A DNA stretch of 50,676 nt from Planctomycetes bacterium HGW-Planctomycetes-1. Its GTDB lineage: Bacteria > Planctomycetota > Phycisphaerae > Sedimentisphaerales > UBA12454. The notes below the pieces were generated by a model, which saw only the letters and a program-made list of their open reading frames with translations, was not told where the DNA came from and did not search any database. The stretch is from NCBI GenBank assembly GCA_002839495.1, contig PGYD01000004.1:1-50676 (forward strand), read 5' to 3'. This document shows positions 33,428 to 42,793 of the stretch, one piece after another. Position 1 is the first letter of the stretch; each line of letters begins with the position of its first letter. Position numbers and translations under genes: made by a program.

Positions 33428-34234
33428 CTAATTAAATCCCAGACCGAGGCTTTTGGCCAACAATCCCCATCCGTCAACAAGAATAAATAATATCAGTTTA
33501 AAGGGCAGTGAAATCATCACCGGCGGCAGCATCATCATACCGGCGCTGAGCAGAACGCTGGCTATAACAAGGTCAACCACCAAAAACGGAATAAACAATA
33601 AACAGCCTATTTCAAAAGCCGTACGAAATTCGCTAATGATAAAGGCCGGTATAACCACGTGCATACCAATAGCTCTCGGGTCGCTCGGCGTTTCCATCTT
33701 TGCCATTTGGACAAAAAGCATTAAATCAGCCTGTCGGCACTGCCGAAGCATAAATTCCTTAATAGCGTCGCCTGCCCTGCTGCCTGCCATTTCGAAATCA
33801 ATCTGGTCCGCTAAATACGGCTGAACGCTGGTTTCGTTAATATTGGAAAACGTAGGCGCCATTGTGAAAAGCGTTAGAAATAATGCCAGCCCTATAATAG
33901 CAATAGTCGGCGGTATCGTCTGAGTACCTAAGGCCTTGCGAACAAAGGATAATACTATAACTATACGGGTAAATGAGGTCATCATTACTAAAAGACTCGG
34001 CAAAATCGCCAGGCCGCTGAAAATGATTACCAGTTTGACGGGCGTTGACCACTCTTTGCCGGCAGCATCTTCACCGGCTGTTGTTTTATCTATTATTGTG
34101 GCAAGGTCGTTAATGCTCGGAAGTGAACTTGTTGTCGGGTTGCTGTCCTGACCGAATAAACAGCTATTTATCGACAAAATAATGAGGACTAAAAAAAATA
34201 TTCCGACAGGCCTTGCTGACATTAGAGACCTCAA
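33428..34234 (-). CDS. fliP: Flagellar export protein FliP
   Basis: The 268-residue export gate protein has an N-terminal signal (about residues 10-28) and then membrane helices with L-V-M-M-T-S-F-T-R-I-V-I-V-L-S-F-V-R-K-A-L-G-T and V-I-P-A-F-I-I-S-E-F-R-T-A-F-E-I-G, both FliP hallmarks. Its start overlaps fliO by ATGA. Confidence 0.97.
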   Translation of the reverse strand: MRSLMSARPVGIFFLVLIILSINSCLFGQDSNPTTSSLPSINDLATIIDKTTAGEDAAGKEWSTPVKLVIIFSGLAILPSLLVMMTSFTRIVIVLSFVRKALGTQTIPPTIAIIGLALFLTLFTMAPTFSNINETSVQPYLADQIDFEMAGSRAGDAIKEFMLRQCRQADLMLFVQMAKMETPSDPRAIGMHVVIPAFIISEFRTAFEIGCLLFIPFLVVDLVIASVLLSAGMMMLPPVMISLPFKLILFILVDGWGLLAKSLGLGFN

Positions 34235-34701
34235 TTACCATCTTTCTGGTCTGCCGTTAAATCTGTTTCTGACAGGCCCGTTAAATCCGCTAATTTGGTA
34301 ATATTATCGTTCGTACTGCCGATAAGAAGAGTCTGTTTCCCTACTTTTATTAAATGGATTGCCCTGCGAGGTCCGATGTGAATTGTTTCAGAGACCTGAA
34401 TCATTTTGCCCGGCAGGTTTAATTTCGGCAGAAGTCTTTTGGACAGATAAATTGCCGCTGCGCCGAGGGCAACAACCAGCAAAACCATAAACATCATCTT
34501 GAAAAACAATCCGCTTGTATTCAGATCATCGCTTGTTCCTACGGTAAAGCTCGGCTGATTATTGCTCGGAGGAACTGATTCGCCCACAAGCGCCTTTACA
34601 TTTTCTCCTGTGCCGGCTTGGGCAAGATATGCGAATGCAGCGATGCCGCACAGCAAAATCACCGCCCAAAACACCCTGTTTTTTCTCTTATATAATTCCA
34701 T
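34231..34701 (-). CDS. fliO: Flagellar export assembly protein FliO
   Basis: The 156-residue protein helps FliP assemble. It has a hydrophobic segment at about residues 10-30, a membrane helix at about 66-88 and a FliO-type cytoplasmic domain (I-H-I-G-P-R-R-A-I-H-L-I-K-V-G-K-Q-T-L-L-I-G). It is the first gene of the fliO-fliP-fliQ-fliR-flhB operon. AGGTG lies 8 bases before the ATG. Confidence 0.88.
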   Translation of the reverse strand: MELYKRKNRVFWAVILLCGIAAFAYLAQAGTGENVKALVGESVPPSNNQPSFTVGTSDDLNTSGLFFKMMFMVLLVVALGAAAIYLSKRLLPKLNLPGKMIQVSETIHIGPRRAIHLIKVGKQTLLIGSTNDNITKLADLTGLSETDLTADQKDGN

Positions 34702-34737
34702 AATTATACACCTGTTAGACTAACCATTATCATTAGT

Positions 34738-34753
34738 AGCAAACTGTGTGCCG
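34738..34753 (-). promoter_or_regulatory. Sigma-54 promoter of fliO-flhB operon
   Basis: On the minus strand the sequence is CGGCACACAGTTTGCT. GG and GC are present with 10 bases between them, and only the first base differs from TGGCAC-N5-TTGCT. The predicted start is 34727, leaving a 26-base leader to fliO. Confidence 0.75.
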
Positions 34754-34780
34754 AAACATCAAAACAGGCTCTAATGGCCT

Positions 34781-34796
34781 AAAAACCGCTATTTTT
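34781..34796 (-). promoter_or_regulatory. Candidate activator-binding site at about -62
   Basis: AAAAACCGCTATTTTT lies about 62 bases upstream of the predicted fliO start, in the gap behind the second motB. It resembles the sites at -82 (12937-12952) and -83 (44044-44059). The 20-base shift is close to two helical turns. The same 16-mer also occurs inside a gene at 46814-46829. Confidence 0.4.
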
Positions 34797-34863
34797 GCGT
34801 AAAAATGAGGAAAAAAACTTACAGAATGTCGAAAAAATTGACGAGGGTATGAGCGCTTTTCGA

Positions 34864-35592
34864 CTAATTTTCTCTAAGAACCGCGATTAGTATCTGCGAC
34901 TGTTCCGACATCGGAGCATCGCTTGCAACCCAGCAGCCTCCCGGCCCTGCTCCCCAGGAATAAACGGCGTTTCGGAGATGCTGCGGCAGGGTTTGTTTGA
35001 GAAAATCCGCAACCGCTCCGGCCCGCATAGCCGACAATGTCCATTGTTTTTTTTCAGTATGTTCGTCGCGGGCAAGACCAAGTACATAAAGTTTAATCTT
35101 TCCCGACTTGGCATCCTGCGGCAAATTCATAGCAAACTGAGTCAGAAATTTCTTCGCCGACTCGTTCAACTGCGCCTCGCCCGGTAAAAAACTGATACCC
35201 GTAACCGAAAAATCGGCCTTTTTTCCAACTATTTGAGAACGCGCCGTTTCCATAGAATGGTGGATTTTTTGGAAAATTCGTCGAAGGTTCTCTTCTCTTG
35301 CATCTATGGTTCTGACAACAAGGTCTTCATTTTCATTGCTTATGCAGTATTTGATTTTCACTTCGCTGAAATCCGGCGTCATTTTTTTGCCGAAAAGCAT
35401 ACCAAGCCCCATAGTATTTATATGCCGTACAAATGAGTCACGGCCGACATTAAACTTTTCAGGGTCCTGCATCTTCGCAAGCGATATAAGCAACACAAAA
35501 AATGTCAGCAGCAGCGTTACCATATCCGAAAAGGTAACGATATAAGCCGGCACTGATGGCGAAGTGCTCTGTGATACAGATTTGCGGCTCAA
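34864..35592 (-). CDS. motB: Second MotB-like stator protein
   Basis: The 242-residue protein has a short polar N-terminus, one membrane helix with the proton-carrying Asp at residue 23 (V-T-F-S-D-M-V-T-L-L-L-T-F-F), and a periplasmic OmpA-like domain (about 120-240) with L-S-A-M-R-A-G-A-V-A-D-F-L. The terminal arginine signature of peptidoglycan-binding domains (N-R-R-V-E-I) is replaced by S-Q-I-L-I-A-V. Its start overlaps the first motB gene by ATGA. Two motB genes behind one motA suggest a mixed MotB dimer or two alternative stators. Confidence 0.85.
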   Translation of the reverse strand: MSRKSVSQSTSPSVPAYIVTFSDMVTLLLTFFVLLISLAKMQDPEKFNVGRDSFVRHINTMGLGMLFGKKMTPDFSEVKIKYCISNENEDLVVRTIDAREENLRRIFQKIHHSMETARSQIVGKKADFSVTGISFLPGEAQLNESAKKFLTQFAMNLPQDAKSGKIKLYVLGLARDEHTEKKQWTLSAMRAGAVADFLKQTLPQHLRNAVYSWGAGPGGCWVASDAPMSEQSQILIAVLREN

Positions 35593-36302
35593 TTATAAAT
35601 ACTCCTTTCGAGCAAAACAATTTCGAGCATACGCTCGGCCTTGGCATCCTCTATATCCTGCATTCGGTCATTTGCCGGTTCTGTATCAATTTCTGTCTTT
35701 GTTGTGCTTGCCGCTGCAATGCTGAACTGCTGTTTGTTGAGAGGCTGCTTTTTTGCCATATATTCCATAACAGCCCAGCTGCGGTTTAGCCCCAGATGCT
35801 TGTTTTTCGCATCGTCCTGGCTGTTTTCGCTTATAACTATTCTGGCAGCGGGCATTTCCCTTAAAAATGACGCCATCACAGCAAGGATTTCCCGTCCTTC
35901 GAGTGAAATAAGCGCTCCTTTGCCGTAGAAAATTTTATCAGATGAGATTAAAAATATTTTTCGATTGCGGAAGTCCGTAGGTTCCGTGTCTTTTACAAGA
36001 TTTTCTTGGGTACCTCTTTCGAGGGTCGGTTTTTCACTGCCTTTTTCAAGAGTTACATCGGTTTCCTGAACCGTCTCGGTTGGCACTAATGCGTCTTTTT
36101 CAATGGCGTTTTTTTCAAAGAAAGAAAACTGTTTCTCAAAAATCCTTCTCCACATAAGAACGGCTTTATCATCAAACGATGAAAAGCTGAGCATAAGCAC
36201 AAAAAATGTCAGCAGCAGCGTCATACAATCGCTGAACGTTACCATCCATTCCGGCGCCCCAGGCTCGCTTTCGGCTTCGGCTTGTTTCTTTCTTCGCCCC
36301 AT
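35589..36302 (-). CDS. motB: First MotB-like stator protein
   Basis: The 237-residue protein has the MotB membrane helix with Asp25 (V-T-F-S-D-C-M-T-L-L-L-T-F-F) and a periplasmic OmpA-like domain (about 110-235). That domain is diverged: the usual G-H-T-D is replaced by S-E-N-S-Q-D-D, although L-N-R-S-W-A-V-M-E-Y-M remains. The C-terminus ends M-L-E-I-V-L-L. It directly follows motA (TAAATG junction). Its periplasmic half differs strongly from that of the second motB, so this is not a recent duplication. Confidence 0.85.
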   Translation of the reverse strand: MGRRKKQAEAESEPGAPEWMVTFSDCMTLLLTFFVLMLSFSSFDDKAVLMWRRIFEKQFSFFEKNAIEKDALVPTETVQETDVTLEKGSEKPTLERGTQENLVKDTEPTDFRNRKIFLISSDKIFYGKGALISLEGREILAVMASFLREMPAARIVISENSQDDAKNKHLGLNRSWAVMEYMAKKQPLNKQQFSIAAASTTKTEIDTEPANDRMQDIEDAKAERMLEIVLLERSIYN

Positions 36303-37073
36303 TTAAATGCTTACCTTTACCTCTTCACGTTTGCCGTGAGAAACAAACGCCTGCATCTTTTCCCGTACCGCGGTCGGATTCTCACCCTGCGAGATTGAAC
36401 ATATACCTTCCGTAATCATTTCCATCGCTGTTACCTCGGCTTTGGAATAAATACCCAGCTTACCCGCTAACGGAATAAAAATCAGGTTCGCCACAAAAGC
36501 GCCGTAAAAAGTAGTTATCAACGCAACTGCCATTCCTGCACCGATACTGTCAGGCGAATCAAGATTCCGCAGCATTTGAACTAAACCGATAAGCGTACCT
36601 ATCATTCCGAATGCAGGCGCAGAGGCGCCCATAAATTCGAGTATTTTTTTGCCGGTCGAATGACGGTCCTGAAGATACTGAATCTCAAGCTCCAAATGGT
36701 CGCGGATTTTATCCGCCTCCTGTCCGTCAATAAGCATCTGCAGCCCCTTAAGAAAAAAGGGATTAGACACAGAATGAAGCTCCTTCTCCAGCGCCAATGT
36801 TCCATCCCGTCTGTTGATAGCGGCGTAATTAACCATCTTTTTAATCAATTCCGACGGCGACGGTACTTTGGCTACTATTGTTTTCTTTACTATGGAAAAT
36901 ATACCTAAAAATTGCGGCAGCGAAAAATGAATAAGAGTCGCGCATAACATCCCGCCTATCGTAATTGCCAGCGACGGAATATCGACAAATATCTTGGCGC
37001 CGCCGCCCGCAACAATTGCGCTGGTTATAACTATAAGACCCGCTATTACGCCTACTATTGTCGCTATATCCAT
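36303..37073 (-). CDS. motA: Flagellar stator protein MotA
   Basis: The 256-residue protein is the stator subunit that turns the rotor. It has four membrane helices (about residues 5-25, 30-50, 150-172, 182-205) and the MotA/TolQ pattern G-M-I-G-T-L-I-G-L-V-Q-M-L and A-L-I-T-T-F-Y-G-A-F-V-A-N in the last two. The large cytoplasmic loop lies between helices 2 and 3. It is followed immediately by two motB genes. Confidence 0.95.
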   Translation of the reverse strand: MDIATIVGVIAGLIVITSAIVAGGGAKIFVDIPSLAITIGGMLCATLIHFSLPQFLGIFSIVKKTIVAKVPSPSELIKKMVNYAAINRRDGTLALEKELHSVSNPFFLKGLQMLIDGQEADKIRDHLELEIQYLQDRHSTGKKILEFMGASAPAFGMIGTLIGLVQMLRNLDSPDSIGAGMAVALITTFYGAFVANLIFIPLAGKLGIYSKAEVTAMEMITEGICSISQGENPTAVREKMQAFVSHGKREEVKVSI

Positions 37074-37076
37074 CGC

Positions 37077-37760
37077 TTACTCTTTTTCCATTATTTGTTT
37101 TAATCTCTGACTAAACTCCGCTGATACCGAAGGTTCCGTCTCGGCAACAGAAGCCAATACCTTGGCTTTGGTTCTATCGGACATATAATAAAGAATTTTC
37201 ACAGCATCATTATTTTTGGTCTGGTTCATAGTCGATAATATCTTGCCCGCCTGAGCCGCATCCATCTTGTCATAAGTGGCCGCTATCGATGCGAGATTAT
37301 TCCTTTCGATATTGGAAATCTCGATTCTGCTCTTTTGCAGTTTATCCTGCTCGCTCTTAATGGTGGAAATCGTCGAAGCAAGTTCAATTCGCAGATTGTC
37401 CATCTCCTGTATGTCTTTTTTCAACATTTCCTGTGTTGTTTGCAGTTTTTGCTCCCGCGATGAAAGTTCCTGCAGCTTGTTGTCGTATTCTCTAATCTTC
37501 TCGCGGACTTCGTAAATAATCTCTTTGAGCTGTTTTTCCGTCATAGCCGTTTTTATTCTGCCCTCGGCTGCGCCGCCGATGCCCGCCAGCATTTGAGTCT
37601 GCATCAGTTTAAGGCTGTCATCTTCAGCCGATGTTGTCTGCCCTGCGGCGGCCTGCTGAGTATCCGATACTGTTTTTTTGGTAAGTAAACCAAATACGAA
37701 CATCCCCGCAAAACTTATTAGTCCGGCCGCTGCTATCATTATTATCAATTTTTTATTCAC
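37077..37760 (-). CDS. MotE-like membrane coiled-coil protein
   Basis: The 227-residue protein has an N-terminal membrane helix (about residues 5-25), a long coiled coil (about 75-150) and a C-terminal helical domain (about 155-225) of the MgtE-N/FliG-middle type (Y-D-K-M-D-A-A-Q-A-G-K-I-L). This layout is that of MotE/FliJ-adjacent proteins that assist MotB or the stator in other bacteria. It starts at GTG 37760 with AGGAG 7 bases ahead. It lies between fliJ and motA, which fits a stator-related role. Confidence 0.7.
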   Translation of the reverse strand: MNKKLIIMIAAAGLISFAGMFVFGLLTKKTVSDTQQAAAGQTTSAEDDSLKLMQTQMLAGIGGAAEGRIKTAMTEKQLKEIIYEVREKIREYDNKLQELSSREQKLQTTQEMLKKDIQEMDNLRIELASTISTIKSEQDKLQKSRIEISNIERNNLASIAATYDKMDAAQAGKILSTMNQTKNNDAVKILYYMSDRTKAKVLASVAETEPSVSAEFSQRLKQIMEKE

Positions 37761-37803
37761 AAGTTTATCTCCTTAATCTTGCAATTAACAAATACAAGAA
37801 ATT

Positions 37804-38277
37804 TCAATAGACGAAATTGCCGGTTTTATCCGCCTGCATTATCTTTCGAGCAAAACCCATAGTGGTCATTTCGTCCGCATCTTTCTGTTCGAGTTTTTCC
37901 TGTTCTTTTATAAACCGCATTTTTGTTTCAGCCCTCAGTTTCTCAAGGCCCTTTCTGAACTTTTTGACCTTTAAGACCTCACTGATTTTTTCTTTCTGCT
38001 TTATTTCGATTTCTTTTACTTTATTTTCGAGCTTTTTAATTAACTCGTCATTTATTGCCGCATATCTCAGAAAAAGAGCCTGCTTGTCCAGACGTATTTT
38101 CGGATGCTCCTGCGACAAGCTGTTAATCACGTCCGTCAATATCCGCCTTTGCATCAGCAGTTCGCTTTGCGCCTCAGCTAATTTGTGGGTTATCGCAAGC
38201 AGTTCGGCTCTTTTTATCTGTTCTTCCTTTATTTTTATGTCAAGAACCCGCTGCAGACGCCATACAAATCGTTTCAT
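37804..38277 (-). CDS. fliJ: Flagellar export coiled-coil protein FliJ
   Basis: The 157-residue protein is a long helical hairpin that links the FliI ATPase ring to FlhA. The N-terminus F-V-W-R-L-Q-R-V-L-D-I-K matches the FliJ start pattern, and heptads cover most of the protein. It lies 14 bases behind fliI. The family is weakly conserved, but position and build agree. Confidence 0.85.
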   Translation of the reverse strand: MKRFVWRLQRVLDIKIKEEQIKRAELLAITHKLAEAQSELLMQRRILTDVINSLSQEHPKIRLDKQALFLRYAAINDELIKKLENKVKEIEIKQKEKISEVLKVKKFRKGLEKLRAETKMRFIKEQEKLEQKDADEMTTMGFARKIMQADKTGNFVY

Positions 38278-38291
38278 TTATTTTGCACCAT

Positions 38292-39707
38292 TTATTTTTT
38301 TACAACATCAACGCTTAATAATTCGTCCCATACTTCCGCAAGAGCGATTAACTGACTGACGGTTTCTTCGAAATCAGTCCTTTCCCTTACAGGCTGGATA
38401 AGAAAACTGTTTAACCTGTCAATCAGCGCAATCGCCCCGTCGATACGGCGGTTGCTGCCCGCTGAAAACGCGCCGATATTTATCAGGTCTTCGGCGTCGA
38501 TATACGTAGCGTATATCTCTTTAATCTTCTGGGCAGCCTGTTTATGCTCTTTACTAACCACAGCGGGCATCAATCTGCTTACGCTTGCCAGTATATCCAC
38601 CGCGGGAAAATGTCCCCTATCAGCTAATTTTCTCGACAAGACAATATGCCCGTCAAGCAGACTTCGTGCACTGTCGGCAACTGGGTCGCTTAAATCGTCG
38701 TTTTCGACAAGCACCGTCAGAATTCCCGTGATGCTTCCATACTCGGAACAGCCCAGCCGCTCTACAAGTCGGGGCATTAGCGCAAAAACGCTCGGACAAT
38801 AACCCTTAGCGGCGGGCGGCTCGCCGGCGGCAAGCCCAATTTCACGCTGAGCCTGGGCAAATCGAGTGAACGAATCCATCATAAACAAGACGCTTTTGCC
38901 TTTATCCCTGAAATATTCGGCAATCGTTACCGCTACAAATGCCGCTTTTACTCTTTGAATCGGCGGACAATCGGAAGCGGCAATAACAACCACGCTGCGG
39001 GCCAGTCCTTCGGGGCCAAGGTCTCCTTCGAGAAATTCACGAACCTCACGGCCTCGCTCGCCTATTAATGCGACCACATTTACATCTGCATCGCTCGAAT
39101 TGGCAATATCGCCCAGCAGCACGCTTTTGCCTACTCCGCTGCCCGCGAAAATACCTACACGCTGGCCCCTGCCGCAGGTCAGCATTCCGTCCATCGACCT
39201 GATGCCTAACGCCAAAGGCTGATTGATTTTTTTCCGGGTCAGTGCGGAAGGACTGGCTGAATCCAGCGCCTTTTTATCGCTGCCTGCCAACGGCCCTTTC
39301 CCATCAATAGGCTCTCCCAATCCGTTTACTATCCTGCCTAATATATTCTCACTCAAAGTAATGTATCGCGGAGTCGTTCGCGTCGTTACGGTGTCGCCGG
39401 GCGATATACCTTCGATATGCTCCAGCGGAAGCAGAACAAGCCGGTCGTTATGAAAACCTACCACTTCTGCCAATACACGCCGGCCATCGCGGATATTAAT
39501 TCCGCAAAGTTCTCCCAGCCCGACTTTCGGCCCACTGGATTCGACGGTCAAACCTGAAACTCTAATTACCGAACCCTGACAATTTAACAGATTCACCGCA
39601 CGCAGCGCAGAGTGGAATTTATCAAAATCAATCAATTCATTTCCTGCCCCGGCCAAGACATCCTGCTGCGTTTTAAGTTTTTGCTCTCTGATTTTGCCCG
39701 TACTCAT
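38292..39707 (-). CDS. fliI: Flagellum-specific ATPase FliI
   Basis: The 471-residue ATPase powers or primes the export apparatus. Walker A is A-G-S-G-V-G-K-S (188-195), Walker B lies in V-L-F-M-M-D-S-F-T-R-F-A, and the family signature P-P-A-A-K-G-Y-C-P-S-V-F follows. The N-terminal beta-barrel and C-terminal helical domain are present. Its ATG lies 3 bases after fliH. Confidence 0.97.
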   Translation of the reverse strand: MSTGKIREQKLKTQQDVLAGAGNELIDFDKFHSALRAVNLLNCQGSVIRVSGLTVESSGPKVGLGELCGINIRDGRRVLAEVVGFHNDRLVLLPLEHIEGISPGDTVTTRTTPRYITLSENILGRIVNGLGEPIDGKGPLAGSDKKALDSASPSALTRKKINQPLALGIRSMDGMLTCGRGQRVGIFAGSGVGKSVLLGDIANSSDADVNVVALIGERGREVREFLEGDLGPEGLARSVVVIAASDCPPIQRVKAAFVAVTIAEYFRDKGKSVLFMMDSFTRFAQAQREIGLAAGEPPAAKGYCPSVFALMPRLVERLGCSEYGSITGILTVLVENDDLSDPVADSARSLLDGHIVLSRKLADRGHFPAVDILASVSRLMPAVVSKEHKQAAQKIKEIYATYIDAEDLINIGAFSAGSNRRIDGAIALIDRLNSFLIQPVRERTDFEETVSQLIALAEVWDELLSVDVVKK

Positions 39708-39710
39708 AAA

Positions 39711-40256
39711 TTATTCCGTCTTTTTATTAAGCGCCTTTGCGATTTGCTCGAGATTTTCATCGATTAACGATTTGATTATTCCTTTTGGACTCTCGAGTAC
39801 ACACTCTGCCCGTCCGATACCGCCGTCTGCAACAAGTTTGATGCCGGATAATTCCTCAATGCCGCCCTGCTGCTGAATTTTCTGACAGTCTGCAAGGTCT
39901 TTAGGATTTAAACGCACTACCAAATCCTGATGGGCCGGAGCGTTCTTAAGTATTTCTTTTATAATCTCTTCAATTTTATAGTCGCCGTCCTCGACTTTCC
40001 GCATCAATATCTTTCTGGCGATTTCAACAGAAAGCCGGGCGATTTCCTCGCTGTGCTCGACAAAAATTCTCTCGTAAAACTGATTAAGTTTGTCGGCAAG
40101 GTTTTGAACCGTCCGGCAGGCATTGCCGTACAAATTCTTTTGTGCCTTCAATTCCTCCATCTGCCGGAAATCCGCTGCCGTATTGCCGCCGCTGTAATTA
40201 TTTACTATTCTTACAGCTTTAAGCGGTTTATCGAGTTTTATTGCCATCTGAGCCAT
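39711..40256 (-). CDS. fliH: FliI regulator FliH
   Basis: The 181-residue protein binds FliI and regulates its ATPase. It has a helical middle (about residues 25-100) and a C-terminal domain with R-L-N-P-K-D-L-A and L-V-A-D-G-G-I-G-R-A-E-C-V-L-E-S, a pattern shared by FliH and V-ATPase E subunits. It lies between fliG and fliI with gaps of 3-4 bases. Confidence 0.9.
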   Translation of the reverse strand: MAQMAIKLDKPLKAVRIVNNYSGGNTAADFRQMEELKAQKNLYGNACRTVQNLADKLNQFYERIFVEHSEEIARLSVEIARKILMRKVEDGDYKIEEIIKEILKNAPAHQDLVVRLNPKDLADCQKIQQQGGIEELSGIKLVADGGIGRAECVLESPKGIIKSLIDENLEQIAKALNKKTE

Positions 40257-40260
40257 TGTA

Positions 40261-41268
40261 TTATTCTTCTACAAAGCTGATTTCGCCTTTTTTATTCATC
40301 TCACGCATAGCCAGTACAAGTTCTTCTCTGGCGGCTTCAATATCCTCTTTTTTCGGCGCAGACATAAGCGATGTTTCCTCGTCGATTGCCGCTGCCGCAC
40401 GTTCGGAAATATTAGACCTGATTTTTTTGACAATCACTTCATCTGCTTTGAACAGCGCCAACGCCAATTTACGAGAATCAACTCCCCGCAGAGCTTCCTG
40501 CATCGACCTGTCGGTAATCTGCGGAATATCCTCCCAAAGCACCATAAGCTCGGCAACTTTTTCGCCTGCCTGACTGTCTTTTCCCTGCAGTGCCGCAAGC
40601 AGACCATCGCGGATCTCTTTACTGAGGTTTCGCACAATCACAGCTACTTTTCGTAATGGCTGCTCATCAAGGGTTGGCTCAGCGCCGCCATGGCGAGCAG
40701 CGGCAGCAAGAGCTTCCAGACGCCCGTAAACCATTTGTGCTATTCGTCTTTTCGCCTCTGTGGAAACGGAACTAATGCTGGTCATTCCGCTGATAGCGCC
40801 GAGTCGAACATCCTGCTCTAAAAGTCCGAGAACCTCCGAGCTTTTTCTGGGCGGCAGTTCCGACAAAACAACCGCTACCACCTGCGGATGCTCCGTTCCC
40901 AAAATCGACGCTAAAGTTTTCGAGTCCGCCGAGCGAATCGATATGAAGGGGTCGCGTTTCTGAAGTAAATTACCAATCTCTGTTTGTATTTGCTTGGCCT
41001 TTTCGCCGCCTACCGTGCTTTTCAGCATCGCATCAAGAAACTTATTGATATGAAACCCCTTTTTGGCGGTATTTAACGAATTACAGAACTGAGACGCGAC
41101 CTCGATGATTTGCCTGCCGTTTCGCAAGCCTGACGCATCCAGATATGCCAACTCTACCGCCAATTCCTGAACCACTTCCGGTTTTACGCCCTTGAGCAGC
41201 TCGGCAGCGGTTACCGCGTCAAGACTTGTCAGCAGCATCGCAGCTTTTTGTTTGCCTGTTAATACCAC
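40261..41268 (-). CDS. fliG: Motor switch protein FliG
   Basis: The 335-residue protein links the MS ring to the C ring and meets MotA. The E-H-P-Q motif of the middle domain is present (L-G-T-E-H-P-Q-V-V-A), and the C-terminal torque helix contains T-D-R-S-M-Q-E-A-L-R-G-V-D-S-R-K-L-A-L-A-L, with the expected charged residues. It starts at GTG 41268 with GGAG 8 bases ahead, just behind the fliF stop. Confidence 0.97.
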   Translation of the reverse strand: MVLTGKQKAAMLLTSLDAVTAAELLKGVKPEVVQELAVELAYLDASGLRNGRQIIEVASQFCNSLNTAKKGFHINKFLDAMLKSTVGGEKAKQIQTEIGNLLQKRDPFISIRSADSKTLASILGTEHPQVVAVVLSELPPRKSSEVLGLLEQDVRLGAISGMTSISSVSTEAKRRIAQMVYGRLEALAAAARHGGAEPTLDEQPLRKVAVIVRNLSKEIRDGLLAALQGKDSQAGEKVAELMVLWEDIPQITDRSMQEALRGVDSRKLALALFKADEVIVKKIRSNISERAAAAIDEETSLMSAPKKEDIEAAREELVLAMREMNKKGEISFVEE

Positions 41269-41272
41269 TTAC

Positions 41273-42745
41273 TCAGCTCCCTTTTTCATCAATCCAGCTC
41301 GCGAACAATTGTTTGGCTTGCTCAGGGTTATTCCGCAAACTATTGGCGATTTGCCTGCGCAGCATCGACGGGTCGGCGCTTTCCACGCCGGCTGTCAGAA
41401 GTCCCTCTGTTCCGCCTGCCGGCAGTTGTGCCATTCCGGCGGCAGGCATTAAAGCGGCCTTGTTCTTTGCTCCGCTGAACATTTTCAGCACCAATAACGC
41501 GCAAACCGCCATAATTCCAAGCGAGGCCTGTCCTGCAATCGCCGCAATATCTAATTTTTTAGGTTCTTCGACTTCCGCTATAACCGGCCGTGAAAATCTG
41601 GCGTTTACCACCTTGATTGCGCCGGCATCTTTAAGACCGAGGGCATTCTTAATAATATCTACAACGCTGTCCTCTGCGAGTATAAGGTCTTTTTCGTTGG
41701 GGTCGCTCGGGTATAAATCTACAAAAGCGGCCACTGATAAAGATTTTATTCCTCCCGGCAGTGCGCTTATTGTCTGTGTTTTTTCGCCGAAAAGTTTGTT
41801 TGTGGTAATAGTATTGTCAACTTCCTTGCCGCCTGCCGCACCGCCATCGCCGCCGTTCTGAGTTTTGGATTTTTCCTTAATCTCTTCTTTTACAACCACA
41901 CCTGCCGCGTCGTAAGATTTCGTAATAAGACTTGTGCTGTTCATATCGAGCTCGGCGCTGACCTTTACGGAAGCCCGTCCGGGGCCAAGAACAGCGGTGA
42001 GCATATCTTCGACTTTGGCGGCCAGACCCTGTTCCACCCTTTCCCTGTAATCAACGACAGCCCCTACGCCTGCGCCCATTACCTGATTGGATTCGGAAGA
42101 AAGAAGTCTGCCCTGACTATCCACGACGGTTATATTTTCGGGTTTCATTCCTTCGATACTGCCGGCAACCAGATGCGTTATAGCCGCGATATTCGTACCG
42201 CTTAATCTGTAGCCGGGCCTCAACCGAAGAACCACAGAAGCGCTGCTCGGCGATGCCGCAGAATTGAACACACTGCGCTCAGGAGCTACTATATGAACCC
42301 TTGCGTGCATAACTCCATCTATCATCTGAATACTTTTGGCAAGTTCGTCCTGCAGGGCACGATTGAGATTAACGTTTTGAACAAACGGACTTATTCCGAT
42401 TTTCTCAGTATCAAATATTCCGTAGCCTTTCTGACCGCCTGCCGGAAGACCTTCTTTCGCCATATCCAGACGAAGCTGGGCAACGGTTTCCCGCGGAACA
42501 TAAATAGTTGTTCCGCCGTTTGCCAGTTTGTAAACAACGCCTTTTTCGCCGATTTTCTCGACTATTTTTGCCGCTTCTTCGACGTCAAGACCTGAATATA
42601 ACAGCCCCATCTCCGGCCTTGCGGCCCAGCGAGTCAGCACTACACTTACGGCGATAAACGTTATAACGATTGCCAGTAATAAAGCCCGCTGGACAAAACT
42701 CACGTTTTCCCAAATTGTTTTTATTTTCTGAAAAAAATCCATCAT
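41273..42745 (-). CDS. fliF: MS-ring protein FliF
   Basis: The 490-residue protein forms the MS ring. It has a membrane helix near residues 20-40, ring-building motif regions (L-L-Y-S-G-L-D-V-E-E-A-A-K-I-V-E and N-R-A-L-Q-D-E-L-A-K-S-I), a beta-collar region, a second helix near 400-420 and a C-terminal FliG-binding tail. Length is a little shorter than in enteric forms. It lies 48 bases behind fliE. Confidence 0.96.
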   Translation of the reverse strand: MMDFFQKIKTIWENVSFVQRALLLAIVITFIAVSVVLTRWAARPEMGLLYSGLDVEEAAKIVEKIGEKGVVYKLANGGTTIYVPRETVAQLRLDMAKEGLPAGGQKGYGIFDTEKIGISPFVQNVNLNRALQDELAKSIQMIDGVMHARVHIVAPERSVFNSAASPSSASVVLRLRPGYRLSGTNIAAITHLVAGSIEGMKPENITVVDSQGRLLSSESNQVMGAGVGAVVDYRERVEQGLAAKVEDMLTAVLGPGRASVKVSAELDMNSTSLITKSYDAAGVVVKEEIKEKSKTQNGGDGGAAGGKEVDNTITTNKLFGEKTQTISALPGGIKSLSVAAFVDLYPSDPNEKDLILAEDSVVDIIKNALGLKDAGAIKVVNARFSRPVIAEVEEPKKLDIAAIAGQASLGIMAVCALLVLKMFSGAKNKAALMPAAGMAQLPAGGTEGLLTAGVESADPSMLRRQIANSLRNNPEQAKQLFASWIDEKGS

Positions 42746-42793
42746 ACTATTCCATTAAATTGTTTGTTTTTTGATGTTTTTCTCAATTACCGC

